A DNA stretch of 33,737 bases from an uncultured Bacteroides sp. (GCA_900553185.1 USCT01000022.1:1-33737); one strand, 5' to 3'. Shown: positions 1-8,793, numbered from the stretch's first letter. Program-made: numbers and translations. Notes: generated by a model from the letters alone, not told the origin.

Positions 1-91
1 CGGATTACAGGAATGCATATTGAAATAGGCAATGCATGTGTTCCATAGAAGAGAAATTATCCGAAATGTAGGATAAACCAAAAAGAATTCC

Positions 92-99
92 TATCTTTG
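92..99 (+). promoter_or_regulatory. Promoter -7 element of the btu operon
   Basis: TATCTTTG matches the Bacteroides primary-sigma -7 consensus TAnnTTTG and lies just upstream of the riboswitch, where a transcript start is expected. No clear TTG -33 element is seen at the usual distance. The bases before it (1-91) hold nothing I recognise. Confidence 0.6.
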
Positions 100-104
100 T
101 CGCA

Positions 105-291
105 GTTTTGTTCCGACCAGGTTCCTTTGCGCGGACCTGCGGATGAAAAGGGAATCGGGTGAAAGTCCCGGACAGTCCCGCTGCTGTAAGCTCCCTGAAG
201 AGCCGTTTCCATCTCCTCTTGCCACTGCCCGGAAATCGTTGACGGGTGGGAAGGCGGAAACGGCTGGAGTAAGTCAGAAGACCTGCAAAAC
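105..291 (+). ncRNA. Cobalamin (B12) riboswitch
   Basis: This is an adenosylcobalamin-type aptamer in the leader of btuB. The conserved pieces appear in order: GGTTCC at 120-125, the GGGAA and GTGAAAGTCCC core around 150-170, CAGTCCCGCTGCTGTAA around 172-189, GCCACTG near 221, and the 3' B12 box AGTCAGAAGACCTGC at 272-286. GTTTTG (105-110) can pair with CAAAAC (286-291) to close P1. In this class corrinoid binding lowers expression of the genes downstream. The btuB-btuG-btuF-btuC-btuD order that follows fits the assignment. Confidence 0.95.
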
Positions 292-297
292 AAAAGT

Positions 298-335
298 CAT
301 GCTTGCATCCTCGAGGAAAGGATGGCAAGACCATG
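298..335 (+). promoter_or_regulatory. Hairpin between riboswitch and btuB start (possible expression platform)
   Basis: CATG-CTTGCATCCT (298-311) pairs with AGGATGGCAAG and, after a two-base bulge, CATG (319-335). This makes an imperfect stem of about 14 pairs that ends some 25 bases before the btuB ATG. No uridine run follows directly, so it does not look like an intrinsic terminator. Control of translation or a Rho-type mechanism is more likely. The switching partner was not identified. Confidence 0.45.
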
Positions 336-359
336 CAGCAATGCTAGTTTTATTTTTAC

Positions 360-2393
360 ATGATTGAACCGAAACAACTGACCCGTAGCGGCAGCTGGAA
401 AATAGGCCTGACTGCCGGTATGCTGTGGGCTACTGTATCTGTACATGCGCAGACTACGGAGCCGGACAGCATTACAGGACGCGTACACGACATTCCCAAC
501 GTGACCATCGAGGCACGGAGGGCGCCCAACCGTGTCTCATCGAATGCTCCCATACAGACGCTCAACCGGGCCACTATCGAGGATTTGGGCATACAGGACA
601 TTGCCGATGCCGTACGCCGTTTTGCCGGTACGGAAGTGAAGGACTATGGAGGCACTGGCGGAATGAAGACTGTCTCGGTACGTAACATGGGAGCCGCCCA
701 CACCGCCATCAGCTACGACGGAATTGCCGTAAGCAACTGTCAGGCAGGTCAGATTGACATCGGACGCTTCTCGCTGGACAACGTGGCATCCCTGTCACTC
801 TGTGTAGGACAGAGCGATGACCTGCTCCAGTCTGCCCGGATGTATGCCTCGGCCGGTGTACTGAACATAGAGACCGAACGGCCGGAACTGACGGGCGGAA
901 AAGACTGGGCACTGAAGACTCAAGTAAAGACCGGCTCCTTCGGTTATGTAAACCCGTATCTCCGCTACAGCCAGCGTCTCGGCAGCCGGACCACCGCTTC
1001 CATCGACGCCGATTACCTCCGTTCGGACGGACAATATCCTTTCATGCTGGAAAACGGAAAATATACCTCCGAAGCGAAACGTTATAATTCTGAAGTGGAT
1101 TCCTGGCACACGGAAGCCAATCTTTTCCACGAGTTCGGCGAGAATAGTGAACTGGCCGTAAAAGGATATTATTACCAGTCGGACCGCGGCCTGCCGGGAG
1201 CTGTCATCCTTTACAATCCCTATTCGCAGGAACACCTGTGGGACAAGAACGGATTCATCCAGGCCCGCCTCAAACACCGTTTCTCTGACAAATGGAGCTT
1301 GCAGGCGCAGACCAAATATAACTATTCCTGGAACAAATACCAGGACAAAGGCGTACAGTATGAGGGAGGCGTATCGACCGACCGCTATACCCAGCACGAA
1401 TACTATGCTTCGGGAACAGTTCTTTACCAGCCGTTGGACGGACTCTCCGTCTCACTGGCGCAGGATGTGGCAGTGAACACGCTGAGCAGCACTTTGGCAG
1501 ACTGTCCCTTCCCTACCCGCTTCACCTCGCTGACAGCTCTGCAGATACAATACCGCTACCGCCGCTTCAAGTTCGGCACCACGTGGGTGAATACCTGGAT
1601 AACAGAGCATGTGAAGGAGGGCGAACGGCCGGACGACCTGAAAAAGATTTCGCCTACCGTGTCGCTCAGCTGGCAACCGTGGAAAGAACAGGCCCTGTAC
1701 CTGCGGGCGATGTACAAGAACACGTTCCGTACACCAACCTTCAACGACCTGTATTATTACCGCATGGGGAACCGTTCGCTCCGCCCCGAAAAAGCGACCG
1801 AATATAATATAGGTGTCACCTGGAGCGCAAATCCGCATCCGCTTCTGGAATACCTGACGGTGACGGCCGACGGTTATTTCAACCGGGTAACCGACAAGAT
1901 TGTAGCCTTTCCTTCCACTTATGTCTGGAAGATGGCTAACTACGGCAAAGCTCACATCACCGGTCTAGACGTTACCCTGGCTACCCGGACAGTCATCCGG
2001 AAAGGCATTGCCCTCACCCTGAACGGAAACTATACCTGGCAGAAAGCCATCGACCTGACCGATCCGGAATCGAAAAACTACAAGGACCAGCTGCCTTATA
2101 CACCGGAACATAACGGAAGCGCTTCGGCCAGTCTGGAAACTCCCTGGGTAACGGTAAGCTACAGCCTTATCGGAGTGGGGAAACGCTATTACCTCTCGCA
2201 AAACATCCCGGAGAATGAGATAGACGGATATGTAGAACATACCCTGTCGGCCTCACGAACTTTCCGTTTCCGGAAATTCCAGCTGCGTCTGCAGGCCGAC
2301 GCGGTAAACTTTACCGACGAGCAGTATGACATCATCAAGTTCTACCCCATGCCCGGACGGTCGTGGAAACTGACAGTGAATTTTACTTTTTAA
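360..2393 (+). CDS. btuB: TonB-dependent cobalamin outer-membrane receptor BtuB
   Basis: A 677-residue TonB-dependent receptor that imports corrinoid across the outer membrane. A signal peptide ends near VHA-Q at residues 29-31. The plug domain follows (about 45-170, with VSVRNMGAAHTAISYDGIAV), then a 22-strand-type barrel ending in LTVNFTF with the usual terminal aromatic residue. The length is slightly above E. coli BtuB. Assignment to cobalamin rests on the B12 riboswitch upstream and on btuG, btuF, btuC and btuD downstream. The ATG at 360 is the first codon giving a sensible signal peptide. The Shine-Dalgarno region is AT-rich, as is common in Bacteroidetes. TonB/ExbBD are not in the window. 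Confidence 0.93.
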   Translation: MIEPKQLTRSGSWKIGLTAGMLWATVSVHAQTTEPDSITGRVHDIPNVTIEARRAPNRVSSNAPIQTLNRATIEDLGIQDIADAVRRFAGTEVKDYGGTGGMKTVSVRNMGAAHTAISYDGIAVSNCQAGQIDIGRFSLDNVASLSLCVGQSDDLLQSARMYASAGVLNIETERPELTGGKDWALKTQVKTGSFGYVNPYLRYSQRLGSRTTASIDADYLRSDGQYPFMLENGKYTSEAKRYNSEVDSWHTEANLFHEFGENSELAVKGYYYQSDRGLPGAVILYNPYSQEHLWDKNGFIQARLKHRFSDKWSLQAQTKYNYSWNKYQDKGVQYEGGVSTDRYTQHEYYASGTVLYQPLDGLSVSLAQDVAVNTLSSTLADCPFPTRFTSLTALQIQYRYRRFKFGTTWVNTWITEHVKEGERPDDLKKISPTVSLSWQPWKEQALYLRAMYKNTFRTPTFNDLYYYRMGNRSLRPEKATEYNIGVTWSANPHPLLEYLTVTADGYFNRVTDKIVAFPSTYVWKMANYGKAHITGLDVTLATRTVIRKGIALTLNGNYTWQKAIDLTDPESKNYKDQLPYTPEHNGSASASLETPWVTVSYSLIGVGKRYYLSQNIPENEIDGYVEHTLSASRTFRFRKFQLRLQADAVNFTDEQYDIIKFYPMPGRSWKLTVNFTF

Positions 2394-2416
2394 TCACCAA
2401 TATAAAACAGAGACGT

Positions 2417-3541
2417 ATGAAAATCAGAAAATTACTTTTTTCTACCCTGTGCATGCTGGCACTGGGAACCTCTTTTACCGCATGTAGCGACAACGATGAC
2501 CCGAACGATGATTTCCACGATGAGGGTTCACAAGTTACCCTGCCACATCACCGTGCTTTCATCCTGAACGAAGGTACCATGGGAGCCAACAACGCCAACA
2601 TTTCACTCTATGCGCCGAACAAGGACTGCGATTTCATCAACGACCTGTATTATCAGCAGAACAACGCCCGGCTGGGAGATACCGGACAATCGATGATTGA
2701 GTACAACGATTACCTGTACGTCATCGTAGCCAACTCGAAATACATCGCCCGCCTGAATACTGCCGGTGTAGAACAGAACCGTTATGCGTTCAGCGAAACA
2801 GAAGGTGACCCGCGCTACATGACTGCCGACGACGGTTATATCTACATTACCCAGTACGGCGGTAAAGTATCGAAACTGGATGCAGAAAGCCTGAACGTGG
2901 TGGCTACCTTCGAAGGGGGAAGCAACCTGGAAGGTATCGTAGAATGCAATGACAAACTGTATGTAGCCAATTCCTACTCGAAGACCGACGCCGGCTACCA
3001 ATACCACAACGAAGTGTTCGTCATCAATCCGCAGACCATGCAACTGGAAAAAACACTGACCGTAACGGTAAACCCGAACCAGCTGATTGAAGAAAACGAC
3101 AAGGTATTCCTGATTTCGTTCGGCGACTACGGAGCTGTAGGCTACACCGCACAGATGATTGACCCGAGCAACAACGATGCCGTAACGGTACTGGCTACTG
3201 CCACCAGCATGACAGCCGGAAACGGAAACGTATATTTCGTGAACTCGGAAACCGATTATTCCAACTGGCCGGAAACCAGCACCAACAACACTTTCTTCTC
3301 TTACAACATCGCTACTTCCACACTGAACCAGACTTCTTTCCTGAAAGATGCGCCGGCAGAACTGGCTACTTCCAGCATCTACTCGATGGATGTAGACGAT
3401 GAAGACGGAAACATCTACATCGGTGTCACCTTCTATTCGAACAGCAACGGTACCATCTACCGCTTCCAGCAGGACGGAACCTTCGTGGAAAAATTCGACT
3501 GCGGCGGCCAGAACCCGAAAAAGATGGTATTCGTAGATTAA
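2417..3541 (+). CDS. btuG: Surface cobalamin-binding lipoprotein BtuG (beta-propeller)
   Basis: A 374-residue lipoprotein with signal MKIRKLLFSTLCMLALGTSF and lipobox Cys after TA. An acidic stretch (SDNDDPNDDF) follows, of the kind seen after the Cys in surface-exported Bacteroides lipoproteins. The rest is made of short beta-rich repeats (YLYVIVANSKYIARLNT, YIYITQYGGKVSKLD, LYVANSY, VYFVNSE, IYIGVTFYS), typical of the YncE/DUF5074 propeller fold. In B. thetaiotaomicron BtuG sits on the outer face of BtuB and binds corrinoid very tightly before passing it through the barrel. The position directly after btuB fits. I chose the ATG at 2417 over an in-frame ATG at 2363, which lies inside btuB and would put 18 polar residues before the signal peptide. 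Confidence 0.9.
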   Translation: MKIRKLLFSTLCMLALGTSFTACSDNDDPNDDFHDEGSQVTLPHHRAFILNEGTMGANNANISLYAPNKDCDFINDLYYQQNNARLGDTGQSMIEYNDYLYVIVANSKYIARLNTAGVEQNRYAFSETEGDPRYMTADDGYIYITQYGGKVSKLDAESLNVVATFEGGSNLEGIVECNDKLYVANSYSKTDAGYQYHNEVFVINPQTMQLEKTLTVTVNPNQLIEENDKVFLISFGDYGAVGYTAQMIDPSNNDAVTVLATATSMTAGNGNVYFVNSETDYSNWPETSTNNTFFSYNIATSTLNQTSFLKDAPAELATSSIYSMDVDDEDGNIYIGVTFYSNSNGTIYRFQQDGTFVEKFDCGGQNPKKMVFVD

Positions 3542-3548
3542 TGGATTC

Positions 3549-4688
3549 ATGATGAAACAATTCTTACTATCTGCCCATATAGTAATTTCAGTCTTACTTC
3601 TATCCGCCTGTGGTGGAGGAAGTAAGACTTCTTCGCTTTCGGCCGGAGGAGATACCTTGACATTGAAATATGCCGAAAACCTCTGCCTGGTACAATACCC
3701 GGACTATACAATAGCTACCCTGCAAGACCCGTGGAACAAACCGAACCTCCTGCATACCTACATCCTGGTAGACAAGCATAAACCTACCCCGGAGCACCTG
3801 CCGGAAGGAACAGTCGTGAAAGTTCCGCTGGAACGGAGCATGGTCTACTCGTCCGTACACTGCAACCTGTTCAAACAGTTGGGAAGCCTGGACGCCGTAG
3901 CCGGCGTATGCGGCCTGCAATACATCAAAGTACCCGAGATACAGGAAGGATGCCGGAACGGAAACGTGACCGACTGCGGAAACAGCATGAATCCGGATAT
4001 CGAAAAAATCATCGACATCCATCCCGACGCCATCCTGCTCTCCCCCTTCGAGAACAGCGGAGGTTACGGACGTATCGAAAAACTGAATGTTCCCATCATC
4101 GAATGCGCCGATTACATGGAAACTTCTCCCTTGGGAAGGGCTGAATGGATGTATTTCTACGGCCTGCTGACCGGACGGGAAACCCAAGCTGACTCTCTGT
4201 TCCGAAAAGTGGAAAAGGCCTATCTGGATATCAAGAAGAAAGCTACGGCCACACAGACACACCCCACTGTACTGAGTGACCTGAAATACGGTTCGGTGTG
4301 GTATATAGCCGGAGGAAAAAGTACCACCGGACAACTTTATGCCGATGCGGGAGCACGCTACGTCTTTGCCTCATTGCCCAACAGCGGTTCCGTACCTCTG
4401 TCTTTCGAAGCCGTATTCGAGCAGGGACAGGATGCCGACTACTGGCTCATCAAATACAATCAGGCCATCGACAAGACCTACCGTGAACTGGCCTCGGACT
4501 ACGCCCCGTATGCCAACTTCGCCGCTTTCCGGAACAAACGCATCTACGGCTGCAATACCAACCGCATACCTTATTACGAAGACCTACCCTTCCGACCGGA
4601 CCTGCTGCTGAAAGATATGGTAAAAATCTTGCATCCGGAGGTATTTCCGGCAGATTCCTTGAAATATTTCACTAACTTAGCCGACTGA
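3549..4688 (+). CDS. btuF: Cobalamin ABC transporter substrate-binding lipoprotein BtuF
   Basis: A 379-residue lipoprotein (lipobox LLLSAC, Cys 21) of the periplasmic-binding-protein-2 family that serves FecCD/BtuC permeases. Typical segments are RSMVYSSVHCNLFKQLGSLDAVAGV in the first lobe (about 95-120), HPDAILLSPF (about 158-167), the linking helix and a second lobe with GGKSTTGQLYADAGARYVFA. It is longer than E. coli BtuF, as is usual in Bacteroides. It delivers corrinoid to BtuCD. It starts 7 bases after btuG and ends 8 bases before btuC. ATG codons at 3549 and 3552 are both possible starts. Confidence 0.88.
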   Translation: MMKQFLLSAHIVISVLLLSACGGGSKTSSLSAGGDTLTLKYAENLCLVQYPDYTIATLQDPWNKPNLLHTYILVDKHKPTPEHLPEGTVVKVPLERSMVYSSVHCNLFKQLGSLDAVAGVCGLQYIKVPEIQEGCRNGNVTDCGNSMNPDIEKIIDIHPDAILLSPFENSGGYGRIEKLNVPIIECADYMETSPLGRAEWMYFYGLLTGRETQADSLFRKVEKAYLDIKKKATATQTHPTVLSDLKYGSVWYIAGGKSTTGQLYADAGARYVFASLPNSGSVPLSFEAVFEQGQDADYWLIKYNQAIDKTYRELASDYAPYANFAAFRNKRIYGCNTNRIPYYEDLPFRPDLLLKDMVKILHPEVFPADSLKYFTNLAD

Positions 4689-4696
4689 AAAAGCAA

Positions 4697-5728
4697 GTGA
4701 AACACCGTGGACTTACATACGAACTTATACTGGCGGGACTGATCGTAGCACTGGTGGCCGCCAACCTGCTCATCGGCTCGGTACATATTCCCGCCGGGGC
4801 CGTATGGCACATTCTGTGCGGCGACGAAGTGGAAAAAGCCAGCTGGACGTTCATCGTCTGGGAGTCGAGACTTCCGCAAAGCATTACCGCCCTGCTCTGC
4901 GGGGCCGCGCTGGCCGCATCGGGACTCATGCTGCAGACGGTGTTCAACAATCCCCTGGCCGACTCCTCCATCCTGGGAATCAGCTCCGGCTCCAGCGTAG
5001 GAGTGGCCCTGGTCATGCTGGCCGGCGGAGGAAGCATAGCTGCCGGAACCTTCACCCTGTCTGGTTTTGTCACCGTCATGCTGGGCGCCTTTGCCGGCGC
5101 CATCGCCGTCATGGGAATCATCCTGTTTCTGTCCACCCTGATCAGGAACAACATCATGCTCCTGATAGCCGGTATCATGATCGGCTACATCGCTTCTTCC
5201 ATCATCTCACTGCTGAACTTCTTTTCGACCGAAGAAGGAGTGCATTCCTTCATGATCTGGGGACTGGGCAACTTCGGAGGGGTATCGCTCGACCAGCTTC
5301 CCGCCTTCTCCCTCCTGACACTGGCCGGCCTGCTGATTGCCGTCCTGCTGATCAAGCCGCTGAACGCCCTGCTGCTGGGACCTCGCTATGCCGAAAACCT
5401 GGGAGTCAACATCCGGCGCATCCGGAACCTGCTGCTTGCAGCCACGGGTATCCTGACGGCCGTCACCACGGCCTTCTGCGGTCCCGTCTCGTTCATCGGA
5501 CTGGCCGTGCCACACCTGGCCCGGCTGATGCTGGGCACCTCGAACCACAACCGGCTGATGCCGGTCACCATCCTGACAGGATCCGCGCTGGCCCTGCTGT
5601 GCAACCTGCTGTGCATACTGCCGGGAAGCTGGGGAATCATTCCGCTGAATGCCGTCACTCCCATCCTTGGAGCACCGGTGATTATCTATGTCATCATCAA
5701 CCAACGTAAAATACAATATTTCAACTGA
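4697..5728 (+). CDS. btuC: Cobalamin ABC transporter permease BtuC (FecCD family)
   Basis: A 343-residue inner-membrane permease with about ten hydrophobic helices. Family marks are ESRLPQSITALLCGAALAASG near residues 55-75, NPLADSSILGISSGSSVGVA near 85-104, and GPVSFIGLAVPHLARL near 260-275, which contacts the ATPase. The apparent start is GTG at 4697, 8 bases after btuF. A CTG overlapping the btuF stop (4685) would add four residues and cannot be ruled out. The sequence is GC-rich (41 of 60 bases at 4861-4920). Confidence 0.9.
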   Translation: MKHRGLTYELILAGLIVALVAANLLIGSVHIPAGAVWHILCGDEVEKASWTFIVWESRLPQSITALLCGAALAASGLMLQTVFNNPLADSSILGISSGSSVGVALVMLAGGGSIAAGTFTLSGFVTVMLGAFAGAIAVMGIILFLSTLIRNNIMLLIAGIMIGYIASSIISLLNFFSTEEGVHSFMIWGLGNFGGVSLDQLPAFSLLTLAGLLIAVLLIKPLNALLLGPRYAENLGVNIRRIRNLLLAATGILTAVTTAFCGPVSFIGLAVPHLARLMLGTSNHNRLMPVTILTGSALALLCNLLCILPGSWGIIPLNAVTPILGAPVIIYVIINQRKIQYFN

Positions 5729-5731
5729 TAC

Positions 5732-6751
5732 ATGGACTCTTCACGCATCCTCCTGAAAGCTGTCGACGCCACCATAGGCTACCGGAACGGAAAAACGGTC
5801 TGCCCCGTACATACCCGTTTGAATTTTTCCCTGCAGAAAGGGGAACTGACCTGCCTGCTGGGAGCCAACGGAGCCGGAAAATCGACGCTGCTCCGTACAC
5901 TGGCAGCCGCCCAGCCGCTGCTAAACGGTACCATCACCTTGTGCGGCAAAGACCTGAATGCCATGTCAGAGCGCGAACGCTCCCGCAACATCGGCGTGGT
6001 ACTGACCGACAAGACGCAGACCGGCGGACTGACGGTATACGAACTGGTAGCCCTGGGCAGACAACCCCATACGGGATTCTTCGGACGGCTTCATCCGCAC
6101 GACAAGGAAATCATCGGCCACGCGCTGGAAGCCGTCGGCATCAGCCACAAGGCACAGACCTACACCGCCGAACTATCCGACGGCGAACGACAAAAGGCCA
6201 TGATAGCCAAAGCCCTGGTGCAGGAATGCCCGCTCATCCTCCTTGACGAGCCCACCGCCTTCCTGGATGTGGTAAGCCGCATAGAAATCATGCACCTGCT
6301 GCACCGGCTGGCCCAGGAGGAAGACAAGGCCATCTTACTGTCGACACACGATATCGAACAGGCACTGGTCCTGTCAGACCGGCTCTGGCTGCTCACACGG
6401 CAGGACGGCCTGCGCTGCGGCGTGACCGAAGACCTGATCCTGAATCACTGCATGGACACCCTTTTCCCCAATGGAACGGACATTCGTTTCGACCTGATGC
6501 ACGGTATCTATTCGCCCAGGGTAAACGGAAGACACACCATTTACCTGGAAACCACCGACGAGGTACTGCGGCACTGGACACAAAACGCCCTGAACCGAAA
6601 CGGATACCTCTGCCTGCAACCCGCCAATTCTCTTCCGCAGCCTTCGTTGCCCCTACTCCGGGTAATCTCGGCCGCCCACATCGAGCTCATAAAGGAAGAA
6701 CAAACGTTCAATTGTTCATCTTTTGAAGAATTATTGAACATTCTTTGCTAA
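5732..6751 (+). CDS. btuD: Cobalamin ABC transporter ATPase BtuD with C-terminal extension
   Basis: A 339-residue ATP-binding subunit. Walker A is GANGAGKST (44-52), the signature is LSDGERQ (148-154), Walker B is LILLDEPT (168-175), the D-loop is AFLD, and the H-loop His is 206. It energises BtuC. The start lies 3 bases after the btuC stop. The ABC domain ends near residue 245, and a further 90 or so residues follow (HGIYSPRV, IYLETTDEVLRHWTQNALN, LPLLRVISAAHIELI). E. coli BtuD has about 249 residues and lacks this part. The extension may form a small alpha/beta regulatory domain, but its function is unknown to me. Confidence 0.88.
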   Translation: MDSSRILLKAVDATIGYRNGKTVCPVHTRLNFSLQKGELTCLLGANGAGKSTLLRTLAAAQPLLNGTITLCGKDLNAMSERERSRNIGVVLTDKTQTGGLTVYELVALGRQPHTGFFGRLHPHDKEIIGHALEAVGISHKAQTYTAELSDGERQKAMIAKALVQECPLILLDEPTAFLDVVSRIEIMHLLHRLAQEEDKAILLSTHDIEQALVLSDRLWLLTRQDGLRCGVTEDLILNHCMDTLFPNGTDIRFDLMHGIYSPRVNGRHTIYLETTDEVLRHWTQNALNRNGYLCLQPANSLPQPSLPLLRVISAAHIELIKEEQTFNCSSFEELLNILC

Positions 6752-6781
6752 GCAACGGGTAGAACGGTACACTTTTTTCCG

Positions 6782-6789
6782 TAAATTTG
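6782..6789 (+). promoter_or_regulatory. Promoter -7 element of the antiporter gene
   Basis: TAAATTTG matches TAnnTTTG and lies 31 bases before the ATG of the antiporter, in the 69-base gap after btuD. No good -33 TTG was found. It suggests that the antiporter is transcribed apart from the B12-controlled operon. Confidence 0.6.
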
Positions 6790-6820
6790 CAGAATTCTAA
6801 TCATCAATTAACAGACAAAC

Positions 6821-8293
6821 ATGACTTTTACAGCGGAAAATATCCTTTTAATCGGATCTGTACTCATTTTCTCAAGTATCCTTATCAGTAAGACAGGATA
6901 TCGTTTCGGCATTCCTACCTTGCTGCTCTTCCTCCTGGTGGGAATGTCTTTCGGAAGCGACGGACTGGGACTCCAGTTCAACAGCGCCGAAGACGCACAG
7001 TTCATCGGCATGATGGCTCTGAGTATCATCCTGTTCTCAGGCGGTATGGACACCAAATTCCAGGACATCAAGCCCGTACTGGCTCCGGGTATCGTGCTTT
7101 CTACAGCCGGCGTCCTGCTCACTACCCTGCTGACGGGAACTTTCATATTCTTCCTCTCAGGATGGAACCGTACCAACATCGAACTGACCCTGATAGCCTC
7201 CCTGCTGCTGGCCGCCACCATGTCGTCCACCGACTCGGCCTCCGTTTTCAGCCTGCTCCGGTCACAGAAAATGAACCTGAAGGAAAACCTGCGTCCCATG
7301 CTGGAACTGGAAAGCGGTAGTAACGACCCGATGGCCTACATGCTGACCATCGTCCTGATTCAGGTCATCTCCAGCGGCAGTGAACTGAGCCTGGCCGTCT
7401 TGGGCAAGGACCTTCTGGTACAATTTCTGATAGGCGGTATCGTGGGATACGCCTTCGGACGTTTCGCCGTATGGTTGGTAAACCGTATCAACCTGTCCAA
7501 CAGCTCCCTGTACCCCATCTTACTGCTCAGCCTGATCTTTGCGACATTCACCATTACCGACCTGCTGAAAGGAAACGGTTACCTGGCAGTCTACATCGCC
7601 GGCGTCATCGTAGGAAACGCCCGGCTGACATACCGGAAGGAAATCAATACCTTCATGAACGGCATGACCTGGCTCTTCCAGATCATCATGTTCCTGACCC
7701 TGGGACTGCTGGTAAACCCGCACGAAATGATTGACGTGGCGGCGGTAGCCTTGCTCATCGGACTGTTCATGATCATCGTGGCCAGACCTGTAAGCGTATT
7801 TCTCTGCCTGCTCCCTTTCCGGAACATATCCGCCAAGGCCAAACTCTTTGTTTCGTGGGTGGGACTCCGTGGAGCCGTCCCCATCATCTTCGCTACCTAC
7901 CCGGTCATCGCCCATATAGAAGGCTCACAACAGCTTTTCAACACCGTATTCTTCATCACCCTGTTGTCGCTGGTGGTACAAGGAATGACCATCTCGTCCA
8001 TGGCACGCTGGCTGCACCTGGACCTGCCGGAAGAAAAGGAAGGCAATGAATTCGGCGTGGAACTGCCGGACGAAATCGACTCCAAGCTGAACGACCTGAC
8101 CCTGACCGATGACATGCTGTCGCATGGCAACCGTCTGAAAGACATGAACATCCCGAAAGGGACACTGGTCATGCTGGTAAAGCGTGGTAACGAATTCATC
8201 ATACCGAACGGACAAGTGGAACTGAAAACCGGCGACAAACTGCTGTTTATCTCCGAAAACAAGGAAAACAAAAAAGAACAGACTCCCGCATGA
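6821..8293 (+). CDS. CPA1-type potassium(sodium)/proton antiporter with RCK_C domain
   Basis: A 490-residue inner-membrane antiporter of the NhaP2/CvrA type. Residues 1-395 hold about 12 membrane helices, with the ion-site motif SGSNDP (N168-D169). The Asn-Asp pair is the mark of electroneutral CPA1 exchangers. MSSTDSASVF (135-143) and LRGAVPIIFATYPVI (about 348-362) are further family segments. The last 85 or so residues (NRLKDMNIPKGTLVMLVKRG, ELKTGDKLLFI) form a TrkA-C/RCK_C domain, which in this family senses a small ligand on the cytoplasmic side. The probable role is cytoplasmic potassium and pH homeostasis. The stop overlaps the start of the phosphoesterase by 4 bp, so the two are probably translationally coupled. 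Confidence 0.9.
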   Translation: MTFTAENILLIGSVLIFSSILISKTGYRFGIPTLLLFLLVGMSFGSDGLGLQFNSAEDAQFIGMMALSIILFSGGMDTKFQDIKPVLAPGIVLSTAGVLLTTLLTGTFIFFLSGWNRTNIELTLIASLLLAATMSSTDSASVFSLLRSQKMNLKENLRPMLELESGSNDPMAYMLTIVLIQVISSGSELSLAVLGKDLLVQFLIGGIVGYAFGRFAVWLVNRINLSNSSLYPILLLSLIFATFTITDLLKGNGYLAVYIAGVIVGNARLTYRKEINTFMNGMTWLFQIIMFLTLGLLVNPHEMIDVAAVALLIGLFMIIVARPVSVFLCLLPFRNISAKAKLFVSWVGLRGAVPIIFATYPVIAHIEGSQQLFNTVFFITLLSLVVQGMTISSMARWLHLDLPEEKEGNEFGVELPDEIDSKLNDLTLTDDMLSHGNRLKDMNIPKGTLVMLVKRGNEFIIPNGQVELKTGDKLLFISENKENKKEQTPA

Positions 8294-8784
8294 AACGCAT
8301 CGGACTTCTATCGGACACGCACGGATATTGGGACGAACGATACCTGCGCTATTTTGAAAACTGCGACGAAATCTGGCACGCAGGAGACATCGGCTCAGAC
8401 GAAGTGGCAGACAGGCTGGAGGCGTTCCGCCCCTTACGGGCCGTATACGGAAACATCGACGGCCGGGACATGCGTCTCCGTTTCCCCGAAATAAACCGCT
8501 TCAGCCTCGAAGGAGCCGACGTCCTCATAAAACACATCGGAGGATACCCCGGAAAATATGACCCTTCCGTACGCCGGCTGCTGCAGACACAACCTCCGGC
8601 ACTGTTCGTCAGCGGACATTCACACATCCTGAAAGTGAAATACGACCCGCGGCTGAAACTTCTGCACATCAATCCGGGAGCCGCCGGAAAATACGGATTC
8701 CAGCAGATACGCACCCTGGTACGTTTCTGCATCGCAGAAGGCAACTTCACAGACCTGGAGGTTATTGAACTACGTGATTCATAA
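8290..8784 (+). CDS. YfcE/MJ0936-type metallophosphoesterase
   Basis: A 164-residue calcineurin-like phosphodiesterase. The metal ligands are all present: D9 and H11 (SDTHG), D33 (HAGDIGS), N55 (YGNIDG), H82 (IKHIGG), H110 and H112 (SGHSH), with NPGA afterwards as in the family. The length is typical. These enzymes hydrolyse phosphodiesters in vitro, and the natural substrate is usually unknown. The ATGA overlap with the antiporter stop indicates co-expression. Confidence 0.88.
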   Translation: MKRIGLLSDTHGYWDERYLRYFENCDEIWHAGDIGSDEVADRLEAFRPLRAVYGNIDGRDMRLRFPEINRFSLEGADVLIKHIGGYPGKYDPSVRRLLQTQPPALFVSGHSHILKVKYDPRLKLLHINPGAAGKYGFQQIRTLVRFCIAEGNFTDLEVIELRDS

Positions 8785-8793
8785 CCCAAAAAC

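Noticed and set aside
13..38. Imperfect inverted repeat ATGCATATTG / CAATGCAT at the window edge
   Set aside because: Bulged and short with no T-run. It could be the tail of a terminator outside the window, but the sequence does not support a call.
2603..3550. Long open frame on the minus strand opposite btuG
   Set aside because: It mirrors btuG, has no start context or recognisable domain, and its residue content reflects the codon use of the opposite strand.
4804..5709. A 301-codon open frame inside btuC in another frame
   Set aside because: Its product is Arg-, His- and Gly-rich low-complexity sequence caused by the GC-rich btuC codons.
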